Shown piece by piece: positions 47,701 to 56,535 of a DNA stretch of 64,000 nt. The stretch is from Cryptomeria japonica (Eukaryota > Streptophyta > Pinopsida > Cupressales > Cupressaceae). Made by a program: the position numbers and the translations under genes. Every line of letters starts with the position of its first letter. Position 1 is the stretch's first letter. The notes below the pieces were generated by a model. It was not told the origin of the DNA and did not search any database. It saw nothing but the letters and a program-made list of their open reading frames with translations. The stretch is from the NCBI RefSeq assembly GCF_030272615.1, contig NC_081414.1, forward strand, positions 912,893,009 to 912,957,008. The letters run 5' to 3'.

Positions 47701-49598
47701 AAATTATAATCAATACATCCAGCAAATGCACAAATGTCACTGACAACAGACCAAGCAAACCCAGCCACTTGGCACAATGTGAACTACCCTGATGGCAAGA
47801 GGAGTAACCCAGCAGTGCAACCAGTAAAAGTCAGTAGTTTCATCCCTGCATAACTGGAGATCAAACTGGGTATTGGGTCGAAAGTTCTACACTCTTGTGG
47901 AAAGAAGTCGTCAGTTTTATCTGTTCCATCAATCAATCAAAGTTCTTTTATCGTTTATTTTTCTTCTGTAATGTCTCCATTTTGACAGAGTGGTCTGTCA
48001 GTGTACAAGGTGCATAGATGGGTGTGTTTGTAGTTTCTGTCAGATAATTAGGATTGAAATAAGATGGTTCTGTGGTCAGTTAGTTAGGTTTGCAGTGGAC
48101 TGGAATTAGGTGGTTGGTTAACTGTTTGGTTTCTGCTATGGTTCAGGACTGAGGACTGGCTTTGACAGTTGACTGCTTAAAAACTATCATCAATTGAGGA
48201 GAACTGCTCAGTTAAGTGCTGAAATTGAGGAAAGGATTGCTCGCTTAAATGCTGAAACTGCCTATGATTGGGGAATCCAGGGAGCACATAGGTTATAAGA
48301 GGCTAGAGGCATTGAGTGTGAAACAGAAGAAACATTTTTAAAACGTTAAAACAAAAAACAACTTCATTTTCAAGATTATGAAGCTGTGAGCAGCAGCTTT
48401 TGGGCATTTAAAGGCGGACACCTCCAGATGCGGCAGCTAGACTTTCTTGGGGACAGAAACTCTCAAGCAGTAGATTGAGTTTCAGAGTCTTGCCAGGTTT
48501 ATCAGAGGTGTTTAGATTTGCATGTTAAATGTGTCCAGTTATCTGCATCAAACTGTTAAATTTCAATTTGATTGTGTGGGTTTGAATATAAATAAAGATA
48601 CAAAAAATATGTTGCTCGAGTATTTTCTAGGTTATTATTACTTTTGCTTTTAGTAGGGCTTTTACATCTTGGGATTGACATTTAGTATTTTTCAGGGGTT
48701 ATCTACACCAAGGAGATCGAGTGAGTCCCTTGATCAGTCAATCGATATTCTTTTCCGGTTTAACCACATGACAGTGAGTACAGGGCTAGTTTGGATCTGT
48801 ACCGGCACAGGTTAATCACCAATAGTACCTTATGGAATAATAAAAACTTAAAAAGTAAAAGTTGCTTTTAGTTTTTTCTGATCACAGCCAGGCTAATTAC
48901 CAGTTGAGCATGTAAGAACCGAGCACCCAGATTGTAGGATTTCTTTTCATTTACCACATATAATGTTCAAGTTTTTTAACCCCGGATTTCAACCTCACTA
49001 CAAAGTTTGGCAGTGAAACAAACTTTGTCAATCTATATAGAGCCTAAGTACCATAATTTTTTTATTTTAAATCATCTCACAAACACTGGATTCTCTGGCA
49101 TTTACCTATTGGTGGAAATGATACTGGGTGGTGAAGAGTTCAAGTCCCATCACCAATGAAAGAAAATTAAAACACAACCCAAAAACCGAAAAGAAATAAT
49201 ATCTGGATACCTGAGCAATATGCATCCGGCCAGAGGGTTCAAAGCCATCATAACAGATGGGCTCCTTTTTTTTCTCCAAGAGCGCCAACAGCTCGCTTTC
49301 TTGAATGCATTCTTCTCCCACGCTGCGCACCAGACTGAACCTCTCATCCAAGCTAAGGCTGACCCCACTAGAAGAACAACACAAGAAAACGTGTCAATCA
49401 ACCATAACACACCAGAATGTAAAAAGTGTATATATATACGAAAGCAGCAACAGACCCTGTAGTTGGTGAGGAATCAGAAGCTGATAATCTTTCTTCTGGA
49501 TCAGAAGCTGATAAACTTTCCTTAGGATCAGAAGATGTAGCCTCCGAAGCTGCATCCTGCTCAGTAGGAGGACAGTTTTTATCCGATTCATCTGCCAT
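23764..49598 (-). CDS. Cytosolic tyrosine--tRNA ligase (TyrRS), ten coding exons
   Basis: Class I aminoacyl-tRNA synthetase that charges tRNA-Tyr with tyrosine in the cytosol. Ten exons joined by GT/AG introns in consistent phases give 1,203 nt including the stop, or 400 residues. Residues 1-48 are an acidic, Ser-rich N-terminus. The Rossmann catalytic core follows, with the HIGH-equivalent HIAQ at 97-100 and KMSKS at 274-278. The anticodon-binding C-terminal part ends with AYRITR and a stop. Length and sequence resemble plant cytosolic TyrRS as I remember it. I chose the ATG at 49598 (MADES). Another in-frame ATG lies 11 codons upstream at 49629-49631. Intron lengths in order are 88, 15761, 7937, 116, 88, 126, 281, 79 and 156 bp. 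Introns 2 and 3 are packed with transposons. No frameshift or missing catalytic motif was seen, so the gene is probably functional. Confidence 0.95.
23941..24000 (-). CDS. TyrRS exon 9
   Basis: A 60-nt exon encodes PVRDHFKTNAVAKDLLKRVK between acceptor TTTGCAG and donor GTGTGC. It matches the PVRDHF block near the C-terminus of eukaryotic TyrRS. Confidence 0.93.
24080..24185 (-). CDS. TyrRS exon 8
   Basis: The acceptor is TTTTTACCAG. The exon encodes TYTTMKELATDYEAGALHPA and DVKPSLSKALNQILQ. It completes the Lys codon from exon 7 and ends with a whole codon before GTGGGT. Confidence 0.94.
24467..24612 (-). CDS. TyrRS exon 7
   Basis: The exon encodes AEVNVKIKKAFCPPNVVEGN, then PCLEYIQYIIFPWFKKFEVQ and RAKENGGNK, the start of the C-terminal anticodon-binding region. 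It ends two bases into a Lys codon, before donor GTAAGT. Confidence 0.95.
24739..24821 (-). CDS. TyrRS exon 6, KMSKS motif
   Basis: The exon encodes MLSGLQQGQEKMSKSDPSSA and IFMEDEE. KMSKS is the class I signature loop that stabilises the adenylation transition state. It completes the split His codon from exon 5. The donor is GTGGCG. Confidence 0.95.
24910..25015 (-). CDS. TyrRS exon 5
   Basis: The exon encodes ADICQLGMDQRKVNMLAREF and CDDTKRKFKPIILSH. The ADICQLGMDQRK block contacts the tyrosine pocket in the family. It ends with the first base of a His codon completed by exon 6. Confidence 0.95.
25132..25228 (-). CDS. TyrRS exon 4
   Basis: This exon encodes CCQIMGRSEQDELTAAQIFY and PCMQCADIFFLK. 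It starts with the third base of the Arg codon begun in exon 3. An ATG-initiated ORF search misses it because it is short and has no usable start. GT donor and AG acceptor are present. Confidence 0.93.
26418..26578 (+). mobile_element. tRNA-derived SINE
   Basis: An A-box-like AAGCTTAACTGA at 26420-26431 and a B-box GTTCAATTC at 26465-26473 are spaced as in a tRNA gene. A tRNA-unrelated part (GAATTGGAATTCTAAGTTGC) and an AAT-repeat tail follow. It would be copied by LINE enzymes after pol III transcription. It is nested in the solo LTR. Confidence 0.7.
28068..28297. repeat. Tandem duplication of about 115 bp
   Basis: GTGTATRGRTAATGGGCTTGG through CAACCCTTTCANGTCTC occurs twice (about 28068-28180 and 28190-28297), with a 17-bp deletion in the second copy. 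It lies inside the solo LTR. Confidence 0.8.
28665..30059. other. Intron 3 spacer, nothing assigned
   Basis: AT-rich intronic sequence right of the solo LTR. It has a TGTGTGTG/CACACACA short stretch around 28700-28745 and no coding or element signature that I could recognise. Confidence 0.3.
30060..30480. repeat. Diverged inverted repeat
   Basis: The left arm starts at about 30060 (GGGCAATAAGAGTAGAACC, GGGTCAGCAATTAA) and is roughly the reverse complement of the right arm ending near 30480 (TTAATTGCTGACCC, GGGTTCTACTCTTATCCC). The arms meet near 30255. Divergence is considerable. The right arm overlaps the start of the 380-bp tandem repeats. Confidence 0.65.
30418..31545 (+). repeat. Three tandem ~380-bp repeats with hammerhead-like cores
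   Basis: Units start at 30418, 30798 and 31178 with AACATTAATTGCTGAC and share most of their length. Each has a core CTGATGA (CTGATTA in unit 2), then a short hairpin such as GGATCACA-AAG-TGTGATCC and AAAAC, at 30609, 30990 and 31355. This is the layout of a hammerhead ribozyme whose GAAA has become AAAA. Tandem 3' or 5' repeats with hammerheads are a mark of Penelope-like elements. No PLE reverse transcriptase is present. Confidence 0.6.
31546..33165. other. Intron 3 spacer, nothing assigned
   Basis: No element ends or coding segments recognised. Around 32210-32260 the phrase AGATCGGCC occurs twice (AGATCGGCCACCAGACAAAAC and AGATCGGCCCACAAACAAAAC). Confidence 0.3.
33166..33449 (-). CDS. TyrRS exon 3, tyrosine-binding core
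   Basis: The acceptor is TTGTGTTGCAG and the donor GTAAG. The exon encodes 94 codons plus two bases, including IWIADWFAQLNNKMGGD and QFLWSSDEINSRAHEYWPL, which are highly conserved TyrRS core blocks. It is isolated between the two giant introns. Confidence 0.95.
33972..34930 (+). pseudogene. Chromovirus integrase N-terminal and catalytic part
   Basis: Several frame pieces read KDRIYLVPNLKLKEKIIEEY, HNNPLARHQGYYKTYKQVRD and HIQECMMCQRNKGKQ (HHCC zinc-binding domain), then YIVVDRLTKYAHFIAISTNY and IHRLPRNIISNK. In the last the usual catalytic Asp segment has become Asn-Lys-stop. YADRRRIERTFEVG follows at the right edge. Integrase would insert the cDNA; this copy is dead. Confidence 0.8.
35029..36971 (-). 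repeat. Solo LTR with GAAAC duplication, nested in another LTR
   Basis: A 1,943-bp LTR, TGTATGCGGG...ACGTCTACA, flanked by GAAAC (35024-35028 and 36972-36976). The GTCTACA end and many AT palindromes (TTTAAATAAAT...ATTTATTTAAA type, 36170-36900) link it to the Tat-like LTR at 276-1080, which gives its minus orientation. The part at 35900-36480 repeats modules around GAAGACTTTAAG and AACCATTAAAGG. Confidence 0.85.
38032..38559 (-). CDS. Env-like coiled-coil protein of a Sirevirus-type element (partial)
   Basis: A frame of 175 codons. It is alpha-helical in character with heptad-like spacing of Leu/Ile (ISALERDRDKIIQRAKELRG; SLTTSLDGQIFLLEVQ). No transmembrane segment was seen. Position between pol and the 3' polypurine tract is where Sirevirus-type copia elements carry an extra env-like ORF. 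Homologous-looking codons continue upstream to about 38700 through one stop. Function is unknown; the element is truncated. Confidence 0.5.
   Translation of the reverse strand: MLTEHISKEFQSLQHIFNRHALDWFAQAKRATFDQLIESDKVQIADRLKMIDDALRQCTNIYRVCCNSSLLTAGIDKSIKDIQNTIAGIVNNFDGVNSLTTSLDGQIFLLEVQISALERDRDKIIQRAKELRGLVSPRLDVYRYDGKGHTSRTQGKIISCICPKWTCVNFRGIQI
38767..39193 (+). pseudogene. Chromovirus integrase tail and chromodomain remnant
   Basis: It resumes with QSSIKVSGAEK, then LKSRFHGSYKIIKRIGELAY, then SKIHNVFHVSRLKKVLSQHI (the integrase GPY/F-type tail). The chromodomain region is broken: several frames show pieces such as HPNLKLPKDNQSWEGQTVM. The final residues overlap the polypurine tract GGGAAGGGCAAAC. 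Confidence 0.75.
39194..40139 (+). repeat. 3' LTR of the chromovirus
   Basis: A 946-bp LTR beginning TGTCATGC right after GGGAAGGGCAAAC and ending GGGGACATTACA. A TATAAAAG at about 39487 may be its promoter. The same ends identify the LTRs at 26331-28659 and 41803-44779. Confidence 0.75.
40140..41802. other. Intron 2 spacer with one hammerhead-like motif
   Basis: At 40294-40328 CTGATGA is followed by an imperfect hairpin (GGTTCATGGAGTGTGACC) and AAAACGTC, matching the motif in the 380-bp repeats of intron 3. The remaining sequence is AT-rich with no recognised gene or element end. Confidence 0.4.
42213..44500 (+). mobile_element. Short non-coding copia-like LTR element
   Basis: Two LTRs, 42213-42927 and 43834-about 44500 (right one truncated), enclose only ~905 bp. 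Directly after the first LTR, TGGTATTAGAGCC (42928-42940) matches the initiator tRNA-Met primer-binding site typical of copia. AAGAGGAAG precedes the second LTR. The internal part has no ORF but repeats GANGTGCAATCCCTTGTTNATG modules. It would depend on a helper element. Confidence 0.75.
42928..42940 (+). promoter_or_regulatory. tRNA-iMet primer-binding site
   Basis: TGGTATTAGAGCC differs from the standard TGGTATCAGAGCC by one C-to-T change and abuts the LTR end AACA. Confidence 0.75.
45105..45770. repeat. Minisatellite, ten units of 68 bp
   Basis: The landmark CCATCC recurs at 45146, 45214, 45282, 45350, 45417, 45485, 45553, 45620, 45688 and 45756, so units are 67-68 bp. Each contains AATTCATCACTTGGCCCAC and AACATCCAACTATGACCAG. 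Units 4-6 and 7-9 form a 203-bp higher-order duplication. Open minus frames here come from the periodicity and are not genes. Confidence 0.9.
45771..46451. other. Intron 2 spacer, nothing assigned
   Basis: AT-rich sequence between the minisatellite and the 303-bp duplication. Only short chance ORFs occur. Confidence 0.3.
46452..47034. repeat. Nearly identical 303-bp tandem duplication
   Basis: The segment starting TCTCCGGGGTAAATCACATG at 46452 is repeated from 46755. Only about four base differences are visible over ~280 bp, so the duplication is recent. No coding content. Confidence 0.9.
47035..49210. other. Intron 2 right part, nothing assigned
   Basis: No element ends were confirmed. Around 47760-47900 GAGTAACCCAGCAGTGCAAC and GGAGATCAAACTGGG hint at a degenerate SINE, but the boxes are too poor to call. 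The rest up to exon 2 is unremarkable intron sequence. Confidence 0.3.
49211..49367 (-). CDS. TyrRS exon 2, HIGH-like motif
   Basis: The exon starts after TTCTTCTAG and ends GCTCAG before donor GTATCC. It encodes SLDERFSLVRSVGEE, then YDGFEPSGRMHIAQ. The last residues are the ATP-binding HIGH equivalent. It precedes the 15.8-kb intron 2. Confidence 0.93.
49456..49598 (-). CDS. TyrRS exon 1 (coding part)
   Basis: This exon encodes the initiator Met and an acidic, Ser/Glu-rich tail ending SSPTTG, typical of the poorly conserved N-terminus of eukaryotic TyrRS. It ends after two bases of a Gly codon (donor GTCTGT). The donor is not a strong consensus, but the phase matches exon 2 exactly. Confidence 0.85.
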
Positions 49599-51300
49599 TG
49601 AAAACAATTTTTTATTAACTTTTCGACACAAAGGCTTCCTTGGTTACTCTTGCAGAAAAAATAGACAGACCAAATGCTAAGGTCCGGGCGGATTCTTATG
49701 TTTCTAGGTTTGTTTTCTGAGTTTTTTTAAACTCTTTTTAAGGGATGAACTTTTTTAAGCTCATATTTGCTGCAGTTTGATTGGCGTTGACAACGGCTTT
49801 TCGAGTTTATTTTATTATGACCTGCCTTTTGGAGATACCAGAGAGGTACATATATGATTTTTTTTTAATTATAAAATAAGATGTTTATCACATTTAGCTA
49901 TATGAGAAAATTATTTAAACTATCATTTGCATCTTCAATGAGGTGTGATGGTTAATTAACATTGTCTTTGTTAGGAGTAATTATCTAGAAAATAATTGAG
50001 TTGATCTTGAAATGTGGAAAAAAAATAAACAAATAAAATCAATAAAAATAATATATTTTAAAATTATATATCATATTTTTAAATAGAAAATTAGATTAAG
50101 AAAAATAATATTTTAAAAAATAAAAAATATTAATTAATATGATAATTTTTAAAAGTTAAAAATTATTAAACTTTAGATTTATTAAATATTTATATCTAAA
50201 CTAAAAAGATAAAACCTATTTAAACACCAAAAATCATATGACAAATTAGATGATTTTCAACATGGTGGGGTCCAACCTTAATGAATTGTTGAAATGTTAA
50301 AAATATGAGGTTTGATGTGTGTAACAAGGTGGAGAGATATGCTTTCATTTATCCCTTCGTGAATGAGGCTTAGATGAGTGACATTTGGTCTTTTTATGCT
50401 CTTACACATGATATGTGAACATATATGATATGATTGCATCTTCAAAGGTAGATATTGTTCAACTCTGCTATTGTATTTGTCACCGAGTCTAACCAGGTTC
50501 TTACCCTACAACAAGGTCAATAAGTCCTCTTGGATTATGCAAGAAACTTGAAATTGCAAAAATTCAACTAAAAGGGAGCTCCCTCATTGTCTAAAATGCA
50601 CTACATTGTAGGAACATAGCTAATTGAAACTAAATAAGTTTATATCCCCCATTTATGAGCTCCTAATAGAATTTGAAAACTTCATTATTACACGTGTTTA
50701 TAAAAATGGAAATAAAATAGCAGACAGAATGGTAAATTGCATGATAGACATGAAGGATCATGATTTCATCTAGGGTTCATCAGAGTTATAGTACAATTGT
50801 CATGTGAATTCGTGAGGGGAGTTAATTAATGACTTTGAATGCATATCTTGAATTGATTGTTGAAAGTGATTGATATTTGTGATGGCACCTCGTTACATAT
50901 GGACATCAAACTATATGTGCCACCATCGTAAAACAAAATGATGGATGTGACCTTCTATTTAAAGACTAGATGATGTTAAATGTCATTCTTGGGAGCAATT
51001 ATTGACCAAAGGTTGTAAAGGATATTCAAAATGAGGATTGTGATGGTTTTGTTTTAAAACAACATGAAGAAAGCTTGCAATATGAACTTAAACCAAATGT
51101 AATCGCAAATCTAAATCCAAAGATTAACCCTTAATGTATGTGATTGCAAAATCAAGAATAGAAAGGGAAGACCGTAATGCATATAACACTAGATTTAAGT
51201 TGGGAAACTTGTAAGGGAAAAAAAATCCACCACAAAAAGAGAGGCAAGTATATTACTAATCCAATGAGAGAATACACTTCTCTAAATAACTTCATAGAAT
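49599..51300. other. TyrRS 5' flank, no other gene seen
   Basis: This is the upstream side of the tRNA-ligase gene. A minus-strand CCAAT pentamer lies at 49780-49784, about 180 bp before the chosen ATG. No convincing TATA box was found. Beyond about 49.9 kb the DNA is very AT-rich, with only short chance ORFs. Promoter function is a guess. Confidence 0.25.
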
Positions 51301-52036
51301 TTGAAAGCACTCTTTTACTTACATAGTTAAACTAAACTTGATGGAAAACAATAGGTCAAGGCCCTGATTTGTAGAAACTTTTAGGATTGACTACCACTAT
51401 GGTATCACAAAATAACAAGTAGAAAATCACCTAGAAAAAGCCCATGTCGACCTCCCAAAATAGCCACTTATAGATTGCATAAGGCATCTAGCCAATTTGG
51501 GCACCTATGGACAAAGATAGTTGAACAAAACTTGATGGAAAACACTAGCTCAAGGCCCTAATTTATAGAAACTCTTGGGATTGAATACCATTGTGTTATC
51601 ACAAAACAACTGGTAGAAAACGACCAAGAAAAAACTCAAGATAACAGTCTTATGTCATAAATGTTATCATATAGACTCGTGATAACCATCATAATCATCA
51701 TGCATGCACTTACAACTCCTGACAAATGTCCAAGCATCTCAAAATAGGAGAATCCAAAGGGGGCTCCTAGCTATTTTGTCCTTTTCCTATAAGACAAACT
51801 ATGACTATAACTTTGCCTTTACATGAGTTAAATTTCACAACTGTTGGTTAAATAGTTTCACCTCTTATGGGTAAATTACAAATAACATCATGGAATAAAT
51901 AATTTTAGTATTTACAAGTATGATGACACCTAAATCCTAACATTTTCCCACTTGAGATCATACAATGTAACTCACCCCATAGAGATTCATAAAGATAAAA
52001 TTAAGTATAGCGACCAAGGCTCGTGGCCTTCTTGCA

Positions 52037-52115
52037 CTAAGAAACCTTATCCATGGTTATTGGATTCATGAGAGAATCTATAACATTATCCAAAGTGTCA
52101 AATTTTTCAATCGAT
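52037..52115 (-). pseudogene. Copia RNase H terminal segment
   Basis: The minus strand reads IEKFDTLDNVIDSLMNPITM and DKVS before a stop at 52037, the usual end of copia polyproteins (EKVDTLDNVAD-type). It is separated from the rest of RNase H by the solo LTR. Confidence 0.8.
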
Positions 52116-52901
52116 GTTTGTATACAATGAAAATGGATAATGGAAAACAACAATATTGAAAGACTAACAAGGATCCAACCACAAAATCGTAGCCTAACAA
52201 TGAAAGCAATCCACCATACACAAATAAAGATACCTAAGACTGTGCAGATAAACAAAATAGACCAAATATGCCATTCACATGTCAAGTAGGGTTTCAATAT
52301 CCATTTCTTCCTATCTCCATTGATCTTATTTGATGTATTTGCTCTCATATTGTATGTGTGCACAAGAGCTCAACAAAGAACGGATTGTGGTTGATAGCTT
52401 GATCGCAAGAAGGCTTGATTGCATGAGATCGATTAGACGATTAGATGATTAGGGTTGATAATGAAATAAGAATATTCTTATATAAAGAACACTGTAATAA
52501 AATAGAGAGATGAGATTGAGAAGTGTAAAGATAAATGGTTGGCTAGGATTAAAGGGTAGGTATATGAAATAATTAAATGATAAAGGGGTAAGATAAGAGA
52601 GGAATTAAGAATAAGTGACATGTGTAATGGGTAGAAAAAGTTAATGAATTAATTAAATAAGTAAGGATTTATTTAATTAATAGAGGAAAGGGAATAATTA
52701 AATAAATAAAATATTTATTTAATTTAGGAAAAGGATAATTTAAATAAATAAAAGCATTTATTTAAACGAGGAAAGGCTTACAAGAGGATTAATGAATTAA
52801 TTAAATAAATAAATAATTATTTAATTAATAGAAGACTTGGCATAAAATAATTATATAAATAAAAATATTTATTTAATTAAAGAGGACAATTTTAGGCGTC
52901 A
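52115..52901 (-). repeat. Solo LTR related to the Tat-like LTR
   Basis: It contains GAAAATGGATAA, CCACCATACA, CAAGAGCTCAACAAAGAACG and five AT palindromes (52640-52885) in the same order as 276-1080, but much more diverged. It interrupts the copia RNase H. The flanks share an unusually long direct repeat (52097-52115 and 52898-52916, one mismatch in 19), longer than the expected 5-bp duplication. Confidence 0.8.
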
Positions 52902-53808
52902 ATTTTTTCAATCGATACCTATCCATTCTCAAGCATCTTTTTTTCACAAGTTGATACTAAACATCAACATGCTTGATACATTGCGACTGTCACATTCGAT
53001 CTGCGCTATCCTACAATCAAAACCAATACCATTACCAAGTCTCTGTAACCATACCACCTCCTCAGAGGCATGTTTACTAGCCACATACTCTACTTTAGTG
53101 GTGGACAAGGCAATTGTAGATTGTCTTTTACTCATCCAACTCAGTGCACCTCCAAACAAAGAAAACATATAGCCAGTAGTGGACCTTCGTCTGTCCAAGT
53201 CACCTAACTAATCTTCATCAAAAAAACCTTATATGTCCAATGACTTATCCATGTCAATAGTAGCATGATAAACTAAATAGTAGTTTGTCCAAGTCACCTA
53301 ACTAATCTTTATCAAAATAACCTTATATGTCCAATGACATACATGTCAACAGTAGCGTGATAAACTAAATATAAATTAGAAGCTCCTCACAAGTACCTAA
53401 ATACCCTTTTAACAAAAGTCAAATTCTCTTTACCTAGGTTAGACATAAACCTTCTTAGAAATCCCACTACTTGGGCTATATCTAATCTAGTACAAACCAT
53501 TGCATACATCAAACTATCAATGACACTAGCACAAGGAACATTAGACATATCTTCAATATTATCATTAGAATTAGGACACATGTCTACACTCAATTTAGTA
53601 CCAACCAAAAATGGAATACTTACTAGTTTATAGTCTTGAATTTTAAATCTCTAAAAAATGGTTCAACATACTTACTTTGAATTAACCAAATATTTTCTTG
53701 AATTTGATCCATGTTGATCTCCATCCCAAGAATATATCTAGCAATCCCCAAGTCCTTCATATCAAACTATCTTAAACGTTGATTTTTTGGATCTCCAATC
53801 ATTGCCTT
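52902..53808 (-). pseudogene. Copia RT C-terminus and RNase H
   Basis: FDMKDLGIARYILGMEINMD, then VGTKLSVDMCPNSNDNIEDM and YAMVCTRLDIAQVVGFLRRF (RT thumb/connection), then [20 protein letters not shown] and [20 protein letters not shown] (RNase H). A ~95-bp tandem duplication at about 53191-53380 separates the two. Frameshifted and stopped. Confidence 0.85.
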
Positions 53809-56535
53809 TGTTGAAGTAGTAAGGATACTTTATTCAAGTGTCTATTAATCAGGTCTTTTAATTATTTTTTAACTTAAGATAAACTTAGGCGCCTTTTCCT
53901 TTAATTAAATTAGGCTAACAATAGTTTAACTTGTCTCATTCATTATGATTGTGACACTTGGCATTAGCTCATTCAATCTTGCATTAGGTTTTTGCATCTA
54001 GGGTTTCATTCATATCTTTTATAAATATTCACTCATTCATTGTAATGCATCCTAAATATTGCATCTCTAATAATCTTGTGTACAATAATACAAAACCATC
54101 AGGTTGTCATGGAGCATATTATCTTTGCTTGATCTCTTTTGTGTGACAAGTGTTTTGCATGTAGATGATTATTGGCTCATGTGGTTGTATCATCAACCTG
54201 TATATGATATTAAAGCATAAGATATGTCAAGTTTGTGTCCATACGCTTGATAGATTCAACCTTTAGGGATCGTTTTGTCCACATTGGGCTCAAATAGAAT
54301 TTTTGGTTCAGTTGTAAGGAGAAGGAGGACGAAGAACCTTACATTCTGATTTTGGAACCGGAACCGATAAAGCCAGAAGTTGGTAAACTGAATTTTCAAG
54401 AAACTCATCCATGCGTGCCAAAAATCACAACGTCCCAAAACCCTAAGATCAATTGTTGTTTTGTCAAAATCTAAGCAGTTGAATTTTTGGATCAATTTGG
54501 TTGAGGACACAAAAATTAAGCCAAAACCTAGGGGTAGAAAAAAATCTAGGCACTCTGGAGAAAAATAAAGGTCACCATTGTGCTTAGAAGGTCCAAGAAA
54601 CTTAAAATCGCCTATCAAAATACAAAAAAGGGAGCAATTGAAAAAAATTCAATTTTTTTAGGACACGAATTTTCATCTCATACCATATAATTGTATGGAA
54701 TCCATACCCCATTATAGGCGCAAGGTCTCCAAAATTTGTAGGTCCAAAAAAAATCAATCATTTTTTAAAGAAAAATTTATTATTTTTTTATGCAAAAAAA
54801 TTTATTGCTAATGGTGAAGACAAAGTTGAAAGGCCATGCTCTCTTTGCATTGACACAACTTCAATCCTCTAAGTGGCTTCTTGATTTGGGAGTCACATAT
54901 CATATGGAATCATCAAATGGTATGTTAAGCTCTTCTTTTGAGCATCGTTATTTTCCACCAATTTTGATAGGTAATAATACTCACACGAGTGTTAATGGGA
55001 GTGGTTCTATTGAGGTTGATAGTGGGACAATCAATAATGTTCTTTGTGTCTCTTTATTGTTTTCCAACTTCCTTTCCATGTACCAAATTACTCAAAGTGG
55101 GACAAGCAAGATAGTTAATGTTACCCCTGATTCAACACTCATCAGAGATCTTCATAGTAGATAGCTTATTGCAGTTGGCAATGTTGATCATGCATCTCAA
55201 TTATACGAGTTCTCTCATTTTTCTCTAATTGAGCATGCAATTCCATTGACTAGTCCCTTCTCTCATGCATCAAGAGTAGATTAGGTATATGAGGAGAGGT
55301 TTGGTCACTTGAACCTATGTGTGCTTTATTCATCCATAGTGGTTCTTGAGACTTGTGTTGATCCCCCTCCGCGTCTTGCTTCTTCAGAGATCTATACTTC
55401 TACTAGTTGATTGTTCCCTTCCAGTTTCACTGGAGTGGGATGAGTACTTGCTAGATATTGTAGGGTTATTCAATACATCACACACTCCAAACATTAGAGA
55501 CATGATTGAGGATATTTCGTTCTTCATTGATGGCAACTTGAGCATTCTTGTCATCCCATTTTCAATGCCTTCATAGGTTTCTCATTAGGTTCCTTCATAG
55601 TTGTTTGATCTTACTTTAGTTGCTCTAGCATATCACGATTCATACATATGGGTAGTTGAGAAATCCTCCATTGCACACAACATGAGACTATTCCTTCCAC
55701 CTCCTTTCACAGAGTTATTTCAGCCTTGGCTATTTGATTTGTGTCTTCCCAGGGGAGGAATGTGGTTTGCCACTCTTGGATCTTCATTTGCATTCATCCT
55801 TGAGCCTTCCTCCTCGACATTGGAGATCCTCTCTTATGGGAGGATACATTGTCTCTTATTTTCTCTCATATGGGGGGATATTCAATGTGCTATTGTGATA
55901 TATTCAATACTTGGCAAGACATCTTGATTCATTCGTGCTACTCACATGTACTTTCTTTTTCATTTATTTTTCTCTCTTTTGGAGAGGGGTTTTTTTTCCA
56001 CTAGGTTTTTCTCCATTCGTGAGAGTTGAATGGGATTAAATTGCATTGGTTTTTATATGAGTACCCAATCAAGCCCAGTGCTCATTCATGCATGCCTTCA
56101 TATTAACTTTTTAGAATTTAATCTTAAGGGGTTGTGTTGGAAAAATTATAACACTTTTTTCTAATTATTTATTATTTGGGTTCTTTAATTAGTTTTTCCC
56201 TTAAGCTAAACTTAGGTGCTCTTTCCTTTTATCAAATTAGGCTAATAATAGCTTTTAAGTTGTCTCATTTATTATGATTGTGACACTTGACACTAACTAA
56301 TTTAATCTTTCATTAGGGTTTTGCATCTAAGGTTTCATTCATTTGTGTCTAAGGATCCATTCATTTATAGTAATGTATCTTCAATATTGTATCTCCAATA
56401 ATCTTGTGTGCAATAATACAAAATTATCAGGTTGTTATGGAGCATATTATCGATATTTGCTTAATATCTTTTGTTTAATAGGTGTTTTGCTTCTAGATGA
56501 TTCTGGCTCTTGTGGTTGTATTATCAACTTCTACA
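53809..56535 (+). mobile_element. Pol-less copia-like element B
   Basis: A complete 2,727-bp element: LTRs 53809-54204 and 56135-56535, a decayed tRNA-iMet primer-binding site TGATATTAAAGC (54205-54216, three transitions from TGGTATCAGAGC), a protease-like and gag-pre-integrase segment, an acidic segment, and AAGGGG before the right LTR. It has the same internal plan as element A at 12272-13512. Probable target duplication GAGGT/AAGGC (minus) retains three of five bases. LTR divergence is high, so it is old. Confidence 0.75.
54790..55600 (+). pseudogene. Element B protease / gag-pre-integrase / acidic segment
   Basis: SSKWLLDLGVTYHM replaces the protease D-S-G with D-L-G. INNVLCVSLLFSNFLSMYQI and VTPDSTLIRDLHS match the gag-pre-integrase block of element A. 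After a stop, VDHASQLYEFSHF and ERFGHLNL mark the point where integrase should start. It instead continues with SLEWDEYLLDIVGLFN and IRDMIEDISFFIDG, parallel to VDWDDYLTNIASLFV and LGDIIDDIHLLFVE in element A. Gag upstream is missing. Confidence 0.7.

Noticed and set aside
47760-47900. Possible SINE with A/B-box-like pieces
   Set aside because: The B-box match is too weak and no tail or target duplication was seen.
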